Both the position numbers and the translations under genes were made by a program. The notes below the pieces were generated by a model. The model was not told where the DNA came from. It was given only the letters and a program-made list of their open reading frames with translations, and made no database searches. A stretch of 64,000 bases of DNA from Litsea cubeba. Lineage: Eukaryota; Streptophyta; Magnoliopsida; Laurales; Lauraceae. Below, piece after piece: positions 10,854 through 22,069 of this stretch. How positions within the stretch are numbered: position 1 is the first letter of the stretch; each line of letters begins with the position of its first letter. The DNA lies in assembly GCA_012931725.1 (NCBI GenBank), contig CM022946.1:119481360-119545359 (forward strand), written 5' to 3'.

Positions 10854-11282
10854 TTAGTATTTGTCTAATAGCCTAACCTTAGGTATCCATCTAAGGTCTT
10901 GAGCCTTTGAGCCTATGGTTGAGATTTCACCAACTATAGGAGATAGGTTTCTTTTAGACTTGACATCATATCTTTGAGGTTTGACAACTTTATTATTAGA
11001 TTGATGATTAGTCCTTGGTAGTTGGTGTTCAACTTTCTTTTTATTCTTCTCATTTCCCTCTTTTTGTCTTTTGGATTTTAATTTTAACCTTTCAACCTTT
11101 TTCAAGAGTTCTTTTATTTCCAAGGCTAATGGAGGGAAGGTGAGAAGTTTCTTATTGATAGATTTGTTTTGACCATATTTTACTTGTTTAGTCTTTTTAA
11201 AATCTATCTTAGAAGACTCTTGTTGAAATGGTTTGACTTGTTTGAACTTTCTAGAGTCTTCCTTTGATTTAGATGCCTTAAC
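10854..11282 (-). pseudogene. SIRE-like gag, C-terminal part, split off by the 11283-19095 insertion
   Basis: The minus-strand frame encodes a Lys-rich tail (KSKEDSRKF, NEKNKKKVEHQ, WIPKVRLLDKY) of the kind that follows the zinc knuckle in SIRE-like gag. It begins directly at the TTAAC duplication (11278-11282), and the N-terminal half resumes at the other copy of TTAAC (19096-19100) in a compatible frame. The longer open frame extending to 11378 is a chance fusion with LTR sequence and is not a real gene. No protease follows downstream, so the host element is truncated as well as interrupted. Confidence 0.75.
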
Positions 11283-13269
11283 TGATCGGACCCCAAGTGT
11301 AGGGTGCGATTGTAGTAATAAAACTGGTGAGACCAGGTCGATCCACAGGGAGCAATGTAAATTAAGGTTCCTTCTCAACTTGTACTTACCCTAAATTAAA
11401 AATCTAAATCTAGCCTAAAAACTAAAAATTACAACCATCATTCTTACTTTCCAAAAATTACATTAATTACAATCCAATGAAAAGAAAACTTCCTAAATCT
11501 AAAAATCCTAAACTAAAAACTAAAATTGCTACAAAAGAACAAACAAGTTAGAACATCAAGAATAAAAATACCAAAATTAAAAATAAGAAACTACACTAGA
11601 AACAAAAGAAACCTAAGTTAGAAAGTTAATAATGCAATGCATGCCATGCTATCTAGTTCCAAACATAAACTTTGCAAAAATAGACATAAAATTGAATTGA
11701 TCATAAAAATAAAGACAATAAATAAAAGTTCAAGAATTTAAATGTGTGGTGAAAACAAGAATTTAAATGTGTGGTTTTAACATAAATTTAAATGTGTGGA
11801 TGAACATAAATTTAAATGTGTGGAAGTGTATTCTTCTCTTTCAAAATTCTTTTCTAAGCGGGGTCATAATTTGAATCATGCTCTTAGGGCCTTTGGGTCG
11901 TCAATCCAAACACCAACAAGAAAAGAAACATAAAACAAGCACCAATCACCCAAGGATAAGAAAGAAAATTGAAAAGAGAAAGCAACACTTTTACTAATAT
12001 GCAAAGTCTTACATAAGATAAAAAATAAACCAAGACAATTACATACTAGGATGAGAAGCCTCTTCTAGATGAAAAGCCCAAGGGTGTAGTGTGATTTCCG
12101 GGCCAAATCTCCTTGAGGACTTCAATGGAGAGAAAGAGAGATGAAGAAGATGGAGTGTAGTAGTAATTCTAGAGAGAGTTGGTTTATCTTCCCATCCGAG
12201 GAGAGGGATGCTTATGCCTTCAATTTATAGATTTTTGCTCCCTTTCTTTCCTTCTTTGTTCCAAGCTTGTAGCATGCAATCTTGTTTGTATGGCAAGTCC
12301 TTTCCTTGGCCAACAAGTCTTCAAAGAAATAGCAAGGTGAGTGAGAGATTCTTGGTGCTTTCCATGTGCAAAATTGCAATCCCGAGTAGAAATTATAGCA
12401 CCAACTTCCAGAGGCCATATCGTCCTCATTTTAGCTCCCATTGACACAATCTTGGGTTCTAAAGATATCTACTCGAAAAGAGCTTTCCAACTGTGTATGA
12501 ATTGCACTAATCCGACGGTTGGATTAAGAGTTATGACCATTTTAATCTTGCTGCCCCTGAAAAATCCGAGAATACTTGTGCACATATGGAATGCTAGTTG
12601 TGCAATGGGGTGTATGGGATCCATGTGGACGTCCAAAGGGATCTTGGGATCTTTCTTTCCTTGTTTCTTGACTCCCCTTTCATCTTTAGTTTGCTTCCAA
12701 GCTTCTTTGATTGACTAGTCAACTCTTCTAGCACACTTTCCTTTCTTAAATTTCTTTATTGATATTGAGTTTTCAAACTTAGTAAGAATTAGATCTTACC
12801 AAATCTGAAGTTTCCTTTCTTTATCTTGAGATCACAAATCTAGCTTTCATTGTTGACTTTTCAAACTCTCCAAAAATACCAAGATATGTGGGTCCACTAT
12901 GAAAGATGTCATACCCTTGATCTCTCTCAAATTTCACCAATGTGGGTCCCATTCTTGATTTCTCCTACACAAATTAAAACAAATGGATTCAAGAATAATT
13001 CTATGTAAGGAATTTAAATGGACGATGCATGGGACCCTACTTGATGCACCCAAAATAACCGACTTTTCAAAAATAAATCTCCAAAAATGACAGGTTTCAT
13101 GAATTTATGCAAAAAGTGCGATTTTTTAGCAAATTACGCATGAATGCACTACAATGGACCCTAAATGCATAAAAACATGATTTGACACTAAATAAAGCTC
13201 TTTAATATTAATAAGCCCTTAAATTGGTCCAAAATGTGTATGAAAATGTGTGCTTTTGAGGACTCATCA
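11283..13269 (-). repeat. 3' LTR of the non-autonomous element
   Basis: 1987 bp. The plus strand runs from TGATCGGACCCC to GACTCATCA. The plus-strand sequence AATTTATA (12222-12229) gives TATAAATT on the coding strand as the likely TATA box. Near 11725-11822 there are four short repeats around GAATTTAAATGTGTGG. It is nearly identical to 17108-19095. Confidence 0.92.
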
Positions 13270-13280
13270 CACCCCCCAAC
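13270..13280 (-). other. Polypurine tract of the non-autonomous element
   Basis: GTTGGGGGGTG on the minus strand directly abuts the 3' LTR start. A second, internal G-rich tract of similar form is at about 14569-14580. Confidence 0.75.
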
Positions 13281-14454
13281 TAGCATTTTGCTAGTCCCTA
13301 GCAAAAACTGCGAAAAACATGAGGCTTTCATCCTTACTTAATCTAAAACTAATTTAACAAAACTAACTAAAAATGAATGCAACGCCACTTTCGCTGGCAC
13401 TCTCGACTGCATTTAGCGTATGCAGTAAGCCATTAAACCCCTAGGTTCCCCCTAGTGGATGAGTTGTGTCTCGTGAGGGTTTGCAGTGAATTTACCCACA
13501 AAATTCTATTTTTTTCTCTCTTTTTTTTTAATATCAATAAAGAATCCTAGTAGAAACCTAACAAAAACAAAGGATCTTTTTCAAAAGAAGATTTACAAAC
13601 ACCGGATATTCTTGATTATCGAAATTTTCAAAGCAAAGGCAAATTTGAAACTCGGTTCACAAATCCCATCTTTTGGTCCGAAATTCTCGAGTTCATGCTA
13701 AATTGACCGTGCACGGTGAAATAGTGTGTATATGTAAAAACAAATAAGCTTCAAATGATTCGCCAAGATTCCCGTGAAAACAATTTTCAATCCAAAATTC
13801 TGGGCCACCTAACCTTAGCAAAGAAAAACAATGTTCCTCTCAAGGCAACCATGACGGCTTTCGCACTACTGTTTTTTTTTTTTTTACACACATGTGACTG
13901 TGCAATGCCTAGGTCGCTTAAGCTTTCTAATTAACCCATGTAACGAGCTTTAGGCCAATGACTCCCAAAACAAATGTCTTTAGGGCACTAGGTATGTAAA
14001 TACCCCTACGGGCTTACTGGCTCGGGTTAAAAAGGCTCTAAACCCAAACTAGTCACACAACTTTTTATTCTTTTCAAGACTAAACATTTTTTTTTCTTTT
14101 TTTCTTTTTTTTTTACTGTCCCCAACAATAGGCAGCCCTTTTCATGTGCCCGAATTAATTCACTAGCTCTGTGGCCAACAAAACCAGATGAACCAGGAAA
14201 CTGTGAAACTAAGGGTCAGTTTTCCATCATATTTTCAATCCAATTGTCAAAGAAAAACGGAAATCATGGCTTGGCATTCAAAAACTTTGAAAACATATAC
14301 AGACTGTGTGAAAGTGAGGGATCAAAATTCAACACTTTTCCAAAAATCCTTTCCATAAACAAAACAGTAAACCATTGTTCTCTTTCTTTGCCCAAAGCAC
14401 CAAAAATTCCAAAGTCGAAGGTATCTTGGTTTCATAAAAATCCTCTCGAAATTT

Positions 14455-14501
<47 letters not shown>

Positions 14502-14884
14502 AAAACCTAAAAATCAAAAACAAATTGTGTAAAACTATTGTCTAAAGATGGACAAGTGTGCTTGTTCCCACCCCCCAACCTAGCATGAACATCGTCCTCG
14601 ATGTTATGCATGCGGTGCAAAAGGTAAATAAAACATGAGGAAAGTAAATGACAAGAGGGTAAAGGGAAAGAAGTCACCTGAAGATGCAGCTTTTTCGATC
14701 TCTGTCCATGGTGAGACAAAACAAAGAAAACAAAAGGGAAAGAAGCCACTCTACTAACAGAAAAGAAAAATCTACAATAAAAAGAAAGAAAGATCCTACA
14801 CTACTTGATCCGAAACCATGAATCCACCCGGATCCCAGATGAAATTTTCCTCGACACAATTCACATGAAGCACAAAAAGAGATG
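13281..14884 (-). other. Non-coding 3' interior of the non-autonomous element
   Basis: The 1.6 kb between ORF and polypurine tract has only short, low-complexity frames. It holds several T-runs on the plus strand (13870-13885, 14088-14114 and the long run 14457-14500). The segment at 14565-14610 (minus strand: CGAGGACGATGTTCATGCTAG then a G-run) resembles a conserved non-coding block of Ty3/LARD elements. No second gene is supported. Confidence 0.55.
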
Positions 14885-16537
14885 TTACCATGGAAACGTG
14901 AACCACATTGAACATAAGGACCGCATGATGTGTGTTGTAAATGTGTGTAAAAAGGACCACCATGAAAATGAATCCTCCTCCCTTAAAAATGGGTCTTTGA
15001 ATGGAAGGAGAGGAAGACGCAATGAACAACTGAGTGGCCCCATTTCCTCCCATGCCACAAATTCTTTTGAATTAACTTCCACAATGTCCTTAGGCACGGG
15101 CTCAAATGATTCCAACGTGTCAGACTCGAAGGTCTGACTGGGTCCAATCTCCTTTAATTCCAAAAGTTTCCCTGAATTACATTGAGGGCCAAGAAATGTG
15201 AGTGCAATTTCTCTAAGGGTCGGATCATCAGATTTCATGAAGAACTCAGTACATGATTCCAAGGATTCCACATTGTCCGAATCAGAAATATGAAAAATGG
15301 GGTCATCCTCCCAATAGTAATTTTGCATTTGGGGCTCATTGGGCACATTCGCGGTTCCGTTAATCATGGGAAAATCAATTTCTAGGAAATCCGCAATGCG
15401 AAAATCATCAGAAGAATTGGACCCAAAGTAAGGATCAACATAGAAGGGCACGGTATCTTCTTCGAAGGGGTCCACATTCTCCTTCTGATCAGAAAAGTGA
15501 GGGTCGGAGGAATGTGGCTCATAGGGTTCATAATCTGATTCATGCAGCGCACCATCATCCATATCCATAGGTGCACCCTTGGATACCCTCTGCGTGTTTA
15601 TGCAATCCATATCCGTCGGATTTTCAATGAGTGATGGATCATCATGTTGAAATTCTTTCTCACTGCCAAGGGTGTCGTTTACTTTCTTCATTTGAAGTGC
15701 AGTTAGACTAATTGAAGTCATTAGTCTTTCCATGGATTGTGTTTTGTTTTGAATGGATTCCATGGTGTTTTGCGTGAACGTGATGAATCTGGCTAAAGTG
15801 TCTTCCAAGGATCCCTCTGGGGGTGGTGGTGGTGGTTCATATGACCAGTCAGGCGGTGGGGTGTCATTAGGTGCATATGAACAAGGGGAAGAATGGGGTG
15901 CATATGAAATATCCTGTGAGGGGTAATCATACGACCCACCCGGAGTAAATTCTTGGAGATAAGAATTTTCCATATCAAACCCATCTTGCCAATTGTCAAG
16001 AGCCTTATTGCCCAGGCTACTCATGTTACTCATTTCATCGTGGCAAGGCCATTGATTTGCATTTGATTCTGCTTGCCATTGAATTCCCACATCCATATTT
16101 GAAGGAGCGAATGAGTGTGTGGGGTATGAGTAATCATGTGGGGCCCATGTTGGTTGTTTATCTTCAATTATCATTCCATTGATACCCTCCATGCACTCCT
16201 CATTATAATCATGACCATAGTGATTGGCCCACTTTCGTCCATATGTGGTACCTCTTTCCAACGACCAAGTTATTTGATGTATATTTGCATTCCATTCTTG
16301 TTCGTGCAACTCCCTAATGGATTTTTGATTATTTGAAGCATCATCGGAGTTGTTTTGATAAAATCCCCACTCATTCGTATATGAGTTAATGTAAGTTGAC
16401 AGGTACGTATCTATGGGGTGTAGGTATTCACGCCAGGACTTCTTTGGGCTATCACTATCGGTTTCAACCTCATTGGTTTGTCCAAAACTTGGTCTCTTCA
16501 TGTTTGTGGATTTCCATTGGTCCATTTTTGGAATCAC
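14885..16537 (-). CDS. 550-aa ORF of the non-autonomous element, gag-related at best
   Basis: This single uninterrupted frame starts at MIPKMDQWKS. The N-terminal half is polar and rich in Asn, Trp, Tyr and acidic residues, with SYAPHSSP-type repeats and a short proline run (about residues 235-240). A helical segment around residues 250-285 (LARFITFTQNTMESIQNKTQ then SMERLM) resembles the conserved TQN/QSI helix of Athila-type gag C-termini. The rest is strongly acidic. No zinc knuckle, protease motif, integrase or RT motif is present. Downstream lie 1.6 kb of non-coding DNA and the polypurine tract; upstream a 0.55-kb leader separates it from the PBS. The ORF is intact, so it may still be expressed. 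Its role is unknown; packaging or a trans-complemented gag function would be guesses. Confidence 0.65.
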   Translation of the reverse strand: MIPKMDQWKSTNMKRPSFGQTNEVETDSDSPKKSWREYLHPIDTYLSTYINSYTNEWGFYQNNSDDASNNQKSIRELHEQEWNANIHQITWSLERGTTYGRKWANHYGHDYNEECMEGINGMIIEDKQPTWAPHDYSYPTHSFAPSNMDVGIQWQAESNANQWPCHDEMSNMSSLGNKALDNWQDGFDMENSYLQEFTPGGSYDYPSQDISYAPHSSPCSYAPNDTPPPDWSYEPPPPPPEGSLEDTLARFITFTQNTMESIQNKTQSMERLMTSISLTALQMKKVNDTLGSEKEFQHDDPSLIENPTDMDCINTQRVSKGAPMDMDDGALHESDYEPYEPHSSDPHFSDQKENVDPFEEDTVPFYVDPYFGSNSSDDFRIADFLEIDFPMINGTANVPNEPQMQNYYWEDDPIFHISDSDNVESLESCTEFFMKSDDPTLREIALTFLGPQCNSGKLLELKEIGPSQTFESDTLESFEPVPKDIVEVNSKEFVAWEEMGPLSCSLRLPLLPFKDPFLREEDSFSWWSFLHTFTTHIMRSLCSMWFTFPW

Positions 16538-17083
16538 TTCATCTTGTTTTTCTTTTTCTTTTTTTTTTTTGAGTTTTTTTTAATGAGAAAGGAAAGGAAA
16601 TTAGCCTACACAAGCAACTACTAAGTTAATTTCTAAAGTTGAAAAGTTTTCCTAAGTTCACCAACCCGGCCCTATGAAACCAGCTTGGCCAGTTCAGCCC
16701 CCAGGTAAGGGTAGGATCACGAACGGACCCGTTTGAAGGACCCTTGCCTCGAATAGTCTGACTATCTCCACACTCTGGACAAGGCTTTGCTTCGGCACCA
16801 AGATGATCAAGGACAGCGATTAGGTCACTTTGGTTCACTTTCTTCTAAAAAGATTTAAAATAAGTTGAGAAAAAAAAAGTAACTTTGCCAATTTTTAGAA
16901 ATTTTCTAAAAAAATTCAATGATGTGTCCTTTCTAATTTAGCAATCCATGCACTTTCCTAATCCAATTTAAGGCGGTTTAACATTCCATGCATGCACCTC
17001 CTATATCTACAAAGATGCCAAAAATAGCACACCCATAAAGCAAAGTAAATAAGGAAAGTTAGCAGAGTTACCTTATATGGCGC
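16538..17083 (-). other. 5' leader of the non-autonomous element
   Basis: This is the untranslated leader between the PBS and the 550-codon ORF, with a pyrimidine/T-rich run on the plus strand at 16545-16581. Small frames exist (for example 16626-16838, minus) but lack any recognised motif and are probably chance. Confidence 0.55.
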
Positions 17084-17101
17084 TCCCCGGCAACGGCGCC
17101 A
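17084..17101 (-). other. Primer binding site, tRNA-Asp type
   Basis: The minus strand reads TGGCGCCGTTGCCGGGGA, complementary to the 3' end of plant tRNA-Asp(GUC) including CCA. It sits six bases inside the 5' LTR (LTR edge 17108). Confidence 0.9.
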
Positions 17102-17107
17102 AAAACT

Positions 17108-19095
17108 TGATCGGACCCCAAGTGTAGGGTGCGATTGTAGTAATAAAACTGGTGAGACCAGGTCGATCCACAGGGAGCAATGTAAACTAAGGTTCCTTCT
17201 CAACTTGTACTTACCCTAAATTAAAAATCTAAATCTAGCCTAAAAACTAAAAATTACAACCATCATTCTTACTTTCCAAAAATTACATTAATTACAATCC
17301 AATGAAAAGAAAACTTCCTAAATCTAAAAATCCTAAACTAAAAACTAAAATTGCTACAAAAGAACAAACAAGTTAGAACATCAAGAATAAAAAATACCAA
17401 AATTAAAAATAAGAAACTACACTAGAAACAAAAGAAACCTAAGTTAGAAAGTTAATAATGCAATGCATGCCATGCTATCTAGTTCCAAACATAAACTTTG
17501 CAAAAATAGACATAAAATTGAATTGATCATAAAAATAAAGAAAATAAATAAAAGTTCAAGAATTTAAATGTGTGGTGAAAACAAGAATTTAAATGTGTGG
17601 TTTTAACATAAATTTAAATGTGTGGATGAACATAAATTTAAACGTGTGGAAGTGTATTCTTCTCTTTCAAAATTCTTTTCTAAGCGGGGTCATAATTTGA
17701 ATCATGCTCTTAGGGCCTTTGGGTCGTCAATCCAAACACCAACAAGAAAAGAAACATAAAACAAGCACCAATCACCCAAGGATAAGAAAGAAAATTGAAA
17801 AGAGAAAGCAACACTTTTACTAATATGCAAAGTCTTACATAAGATAAAAAATAAACCAAGACAATTACATACTAGGATGAGAAGCCTCTTCTAGATGAAA
17901 AGCCCAAGGGTGTAGTGTGATTTCCGGGCCAAATCTCCTTGAGGACTTCAATGGAGAGAAAGAGAGATGAAGAAGATGGAGTGTAGTAGTAATTCTAGAG
18001 AGAGTTGGTTTATCTTCCCATCCGAGGAGAGGGATGCTTATGCCTTCAATTTATAGATTTTTGCTCCCTTTCTTTCCTTCTTTGTTCCAAGCTTGTAGCA
18101 TGCAATCTTGTTTGTATGGCAAGTCCTTTCCTTGGCCAACAAGTCTTCAAAGAAATAGCAAGGTGAGTGAGAGATTCTTGGTGCTTTCCATGTGCAAAAT
18201 TGCAATCCCGAGTAGAAATTATAGCACCAACTTCCAGAGGCCATATCGTCCTCATTTTAGCTCCGATTGACACAATCTTGGGTTCTAAAGATATCTACTC
18301 GAAAAGAGCTTTCCAACTGTGTATGAATTGCACTAATCCGACGGTTGGATTAAGAGTTATGACCATTTTAATCTTGCTGCCCCTGAAAAATCCGAGAATA
18401 CTTGTGCACATATGGAATGCTAGTTGTGCAATGGGGTGTATGGGATCCATGTGGACGTCCAAAGGGATCTTGGGATCTTTCTTTCCTTATTTCTTGACTC
18501 CCCTTTCATCTTTAGTTTGCTTCCAAGCTTCTTTGATTGACTAGTCAACTCTTCTAGCACACTTTCCTTTCTTAAATTTCTTTATTGATATTGAGTTTTC
18601 AAACTTAGTAAGAATTAGATCTTACCAAATCTGAAGTTTCCTTTCTTTATCTTGAGATCACAAATCTAGCTTTCATTGTTGACTTTTCAAACTCTCCAAA
18701 AATACCAAGATATGTGGGTCCACTATGAAAGATGTCATACCCTTGATCTCTCTCAAATTTCACCAATGTGGGTCCCATTCTTGATTTCTCCTACACAAAT
18801 TAAAACAAATGGATTCAAGAATAATTCTATGTAAGGAATTTAAATGGACGATGCATGGGACCCTACTTGATGCACCCAAAATAACCGACTTTTCAAAAAT
18901 AAATCTCCAAAAATGACAGATTTCATGAATTTATGCAAAAAGTGCGATTTTTTAGCAAATTACGCATGAATGCACTACAATGGACCCTAAATGCATAAAA
19001 ACATGATTTGACACTAAATAATGCTCTTTAATATTAATAAGCCCTTAAATTGGTCCAAAATGTGTATGAAAATGTGTGCTTTTGAGGACTCATCA
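17108..19095 (-). repeat. 5' LTR of the non-autonomous element
   Basis: 1988 bp, direct copy of 11283-13269. Differences noticed include one extra A in an A-run near 17390, C for T near 17642, G for C near 18265 and A for G near 18488. The last 82 bases (19014-19095) create a chance fusion with the adjoining gag frame. Confidence 0.92.
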
Positions 19096-20231
19096 TTAAC
19101 CATCATAGAATTAGATTTTCCATTTTTAGGTTCATAGATGGGTTTGGACAAATGACTTTTTCTTAGTTTGCACTCAAATTTGAAATGCCCTTCATTACCA
19201 CAATAATGACATTTTGTTTTGGGCAATGGGGATTGAGTGCATGAGAATGAGGACTCACCTTTCACAAATGTGTTGGTGAAATTTGGGTCATGTGTAATAT
19301 ACTTATTGAATCCAAGACCCGTCCTATCTCCTTGTGATTTACCCAATCTGAATAATTTTTCAAATTTCTCTTCTCCTTGGGTAAATTTGCACTCATACTT
19401 TTGTTTGTGAGTTTCAAGTTGAGTGACTTGATTTTTAAGAATTGAATTTTCAAGTGTAACTTTTGTAAGTTCAATTCCAATTCCATTAAACTTGTTTACC
19501 TTTTCATAAGCAAGTTTTAATTCAAGTTTGAGTTCATTAACATTAGATCCAAGTTGTAAAGTTTTTATATTACTTTGAACATTGGATAAATATTCTTTGG
19601 TGGTTATTAACTTGGATTCAAGGTTGACAATGTCTTCAACTTGATTTTTTATATGATCACTTAGAGTTGAATTTTCTTTGGTAAGTCCTTCACAACTTAT
19701 CTTAGATACATTTAATTCATCTTGAAGATTTGACAAATTATCTTTAGAAATTTTCAATTTGGATTCTAAATGGATAATGTTCTCATCTTGTCTTTTTAAT
19801 GTATCTCTTAGATTTATATTTTCTTTATTTAGCTCATTATGACTTAATTTTCTTTCATTTAGTTCATTTTGAGCATTTGATAGGTTGTGCAAGGTGATCA
19901 TGAACTTAGAGTCTAGGCATTGAATTAATTCTTCTTTCTCTCTAAGTTCATCTTTTGAAATGTCAATTTCCTTGTTTAATCTTTTAGATTCTTCTTTTAA
20001 ACTTTTGTTGTTCTTATCAAGCTTTAGGAACAATGTATATAGTTCATTATAAGCATGTTGAAGGTCATCTTCATATTCATTTTCTTCTTCTTTTAACTCA
20101 TCTTGGGATTCATTAATTCCAATATTTGTATCTCCAATAGATGGAAGAAATGGTGATCTAGAAGAATCTACAAGGGAATGTACAATATCTAACTTAGTGG
20201 AATCCATTTTTATGATTTTCATGAAAAGCAC
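19096..20231 (-). pseudogene. SIRE-like gag, N-terminal part with zinc knuckle, interrupted
   Basis: The frame most likely starts at the MDSTKLDIVHS methionine (about 20207), although it is open to 20231. A long acidic/Asn-rich region with heptad-like repeats (about residues 40-270, including repeated SNVQ/LNELK-type segments) predicts coiled coil. It is followed by a CCHC zinc knuckle, CHYCGNEGHFKFEC, for RNA binding. The frame is cut at 19100 by the TTAAC duplication of the non-autonomous element; the residues read beyond it come from LTR sequence. The C-terminal gag part is at 10854-11282. The role is capsid/nucleocapsid of a copia element, read from the 5' LTR at 20320-22069. It is not functional as it stands. 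Confidence 0.85.
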
Positions 20232-20304
20232 ACTAGGGTTTAAACTCTAGGTTTTTACACCTAATCAAGAGTTTTAAACACTTGATCCTAATATTAGAGC
20301 ACGA

Positions 20305-20317
20305 GGCTCTGATACCA
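20305..20317 (-). other. Primer binding site, initiator tRNA-Met type
   Basis: The minus strand reads TGGTATCAGAGCC, the standard copia PBS, two bases inside the LTR edge at 20320. Confidence 0.9.
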
Positions 20318-20319
20318 AT

Positions 20320-22069
20320 TGAAAGTCCTTGATCCTAACCCAAGAGGGGGGGGGGGGGGGGGGGTGAATAGGGTGATCAATAATTAATGGCCAATTTTAA
20401 TTCCTTTTCAATTCTCCTTTAACTAGTGATGATTATGTGAGAAAGTGCGGAAGATAAACTAATCAATCACCACAAGTAGTTCACCATTGCACAATGATTT
20501 ATAGTGGTTCGGCCTCAATGCCTACATCCTCTACCGGCTTGTGCTCAACACCCCACCGGATTTCCACTATTTATGCTTTTGCAATAGGCTAAGCAATAAC
20601 CTTTACAAAGTCGTTTTTCTAGGCTAAACAACAACCTTTACACTATGCTTTTCTTAGGCTAAGCAATAACCTGTACAACAGTCTTCTTTCTCAAGAAAGT
20701 GTCTGCACACTAGGAGAGAAATAGATTAAGCTCTGATTGGGTGCCTCTTAATTAGGCAAATATGAAAGTGAAAATAAACTCACACAGCACAATGAATGCT
20801 CATGATATGTGTGTGTGGAAACTTCAATCAAGTTTAAAGCATAAGCTCAATTAATATATGCTTAATGTATTTGAAGGTTTAAAGCACTCAAATATATGAT
20901 TGAAGTCAATATGCAAATCACATGTATAAAAGTTAACTTGATGATGATATGAACTCAAAATCTCACAAGTTGTATGAACCTAAATATTTCTAAACATGTG
21001 ATGCATATTCTATGTTGTTTTCAAAGAAAGGTTTAACTAAAGTTTAAATGAATGAAAAACAACAAAGAAAGATTCAAACAAGTTAATGTATCATGTTGTA
21101 AAGAAATCAAAGATTTTGGCTAAGCATGATTAACAAAGTTTAAAACAAAACTTGGTTTGAAATCAAGTGTTGAAATCCAAAACATGTGAATCAAAGATTA
21201 AATGGGAAATGGATTCCACACAACATAGTTAGCATGCTTGAAAACATTTTCCAAAAGTTTATACCAAAGCATGATACATATGAACAAGGAAATTAAAGCT
21301 TACTAGAATTTAAATTCTTGAAATCAAGCTTTAACTTTTCCTTTGGACCAAACAAGCTTCCTTAGTTCATTCCCTTTGCTTGGGCATCAAAAACACCAAA
21401 AATGGCCTCTATTCTCGTCATTTTTTATCTTGGAATGAACTTGTTTTTTTATAGAAAAAGTGGTCCAACGGATGCATGTCGGTCAACCGATAACTAGCCG
21501 TCGGTTGACCGATGGCTCAACGGTCATATGCAACGGTCATATTTTTTACAGTTCTCCTGACCCTTTTGCATTCGTCGGTTGACCGTCCTTCATCGGTTGA
21601 CCGATGCGGAACCGATAGCCGAGCCGATAGCACAACAATCATGGAAAAAGGTGCCGTCTGTTTTTGGAACCGACGAGTCTCGGTCTGAGACTCTATGCAC
21701 TATCGGTGGACCGATGGGAACCGATAGGCTGACCGATGGAGTCATCGGTTAACCTTGGTTCACTTGTGGGTTGACCGATGGGGACTGATGACTTGACCGA
21801 CAGACTGGTCAGGTCAATTTTCTGAACATCTGAAGTTTTGAAAAATGAACCTTTTGAAATCATTGGGTGTGTTTATGCATTGTTTCATCAAGAAAAACAT
21901 GATTAAAATCAAGGTTCAAATCAACCAAAAAAGAGTTTAAATCAAAACATGAGTAGGTTGAGTTAAAAGATGATTTTCAAGAAGAAACATGTGAAATGAA
22001 AATGAACCTAATGAGATGACTATTATGCAAATGCAAGACATCAAATTGCAAACAACTTAGGGTCTAACA
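20320..22069 (-). repeat. SIRE-like copia 5' LTR (type B)
   Basis: 1750 bp. On the minus strand it starts TGTTAGACCC and ends GGACTTTCA, followed by the PBS. It shares architecture with type A: a G-run (about 20346-20363, plus strand) near the U5 end, a conserved block with ATAGTGGTTCGGCCTC, repeats of GGCTAAGCAATAACC, a TATA box about 21446-21453, three AACGG sites and an array of CGGTTGACCGA palindromes (21480-21810). The base sequence is clearly diverged from types A and D, so it is a different family or subfamily. Its 3' LTR is not in the window. Confidence 0.88.
21446..21539 (+). promoter_or_regulatory. TATA box and three AACGG sites (type B LTR)
   Basis: Plus-strand sites are TCCAACGGATG (21464-21474, two mismatches to YCYAACGGYYA), CTCAACGGTCA (21516-21526, one mismatch) and TGCAACGGTCA (21529-21539, one mismatch). 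The TATA box (TTTTTATA on the plus strand, element strand minus) is at 21446-21453, leaving ten bases to the nearest site as in types A and D. Confidence 0.5.

Larger units (their letters stand above)
11283..19095 (-). mobile_element. Complete young non-autonomous LTR retrotransposon (TR-GAG/LARD-like), TSD TTAAC
   Basis: The 7.8-kb element lies on the minus strand, with LTRs 17108-19095 (5') and 11283-13269 (3'), flanked by TTAAC at 11278-11282 and 19096-19100. In element orientation the LTRs read TGATGAGTCC to GTCCGATCA. The PBS is complementary to tRNA-Asp, and a G-rich polypurine tract precedes the 3' LTR. I saw about nine differences between the LTRs (1987 and 1988 bp), so the insertion is recent. 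The 3.84-kb interior encodes one 550-codon ORF but no protease, integrase or reverse transcriptase, so mobility would need proteins in trans. PBS type and ORF suggest Ty3 machinery; the lineage is not determined. It is inserted in the gag of a SIRE-like element. Confidence 0.92.

Noticed and set aside
10854..11378. 174-codon frame as one gene
   Set aside because: The part from 11283 is LTR sequence of a later insertion; only 10854-11282 is gag.
16626..16838. 70-codon frame with CPECGD as a zinc-binding protein
   Set aside because: Lies in the untranslated leader of the non-autonomous element; a single CxxC in a short frame is likely chance.
19014..20231. 405-codon frame as an intact gag
   Set aside because: The last codons (19014-19095) come from the inserted LTR; the true gag is split and continues at 11282.
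20305..20317. tRNA gene
   Set aside because: Only the short tRNA-complementary PBS is present, as also at 17084-17101 and 41946-41960; no cloverleaf or A/B boxes.
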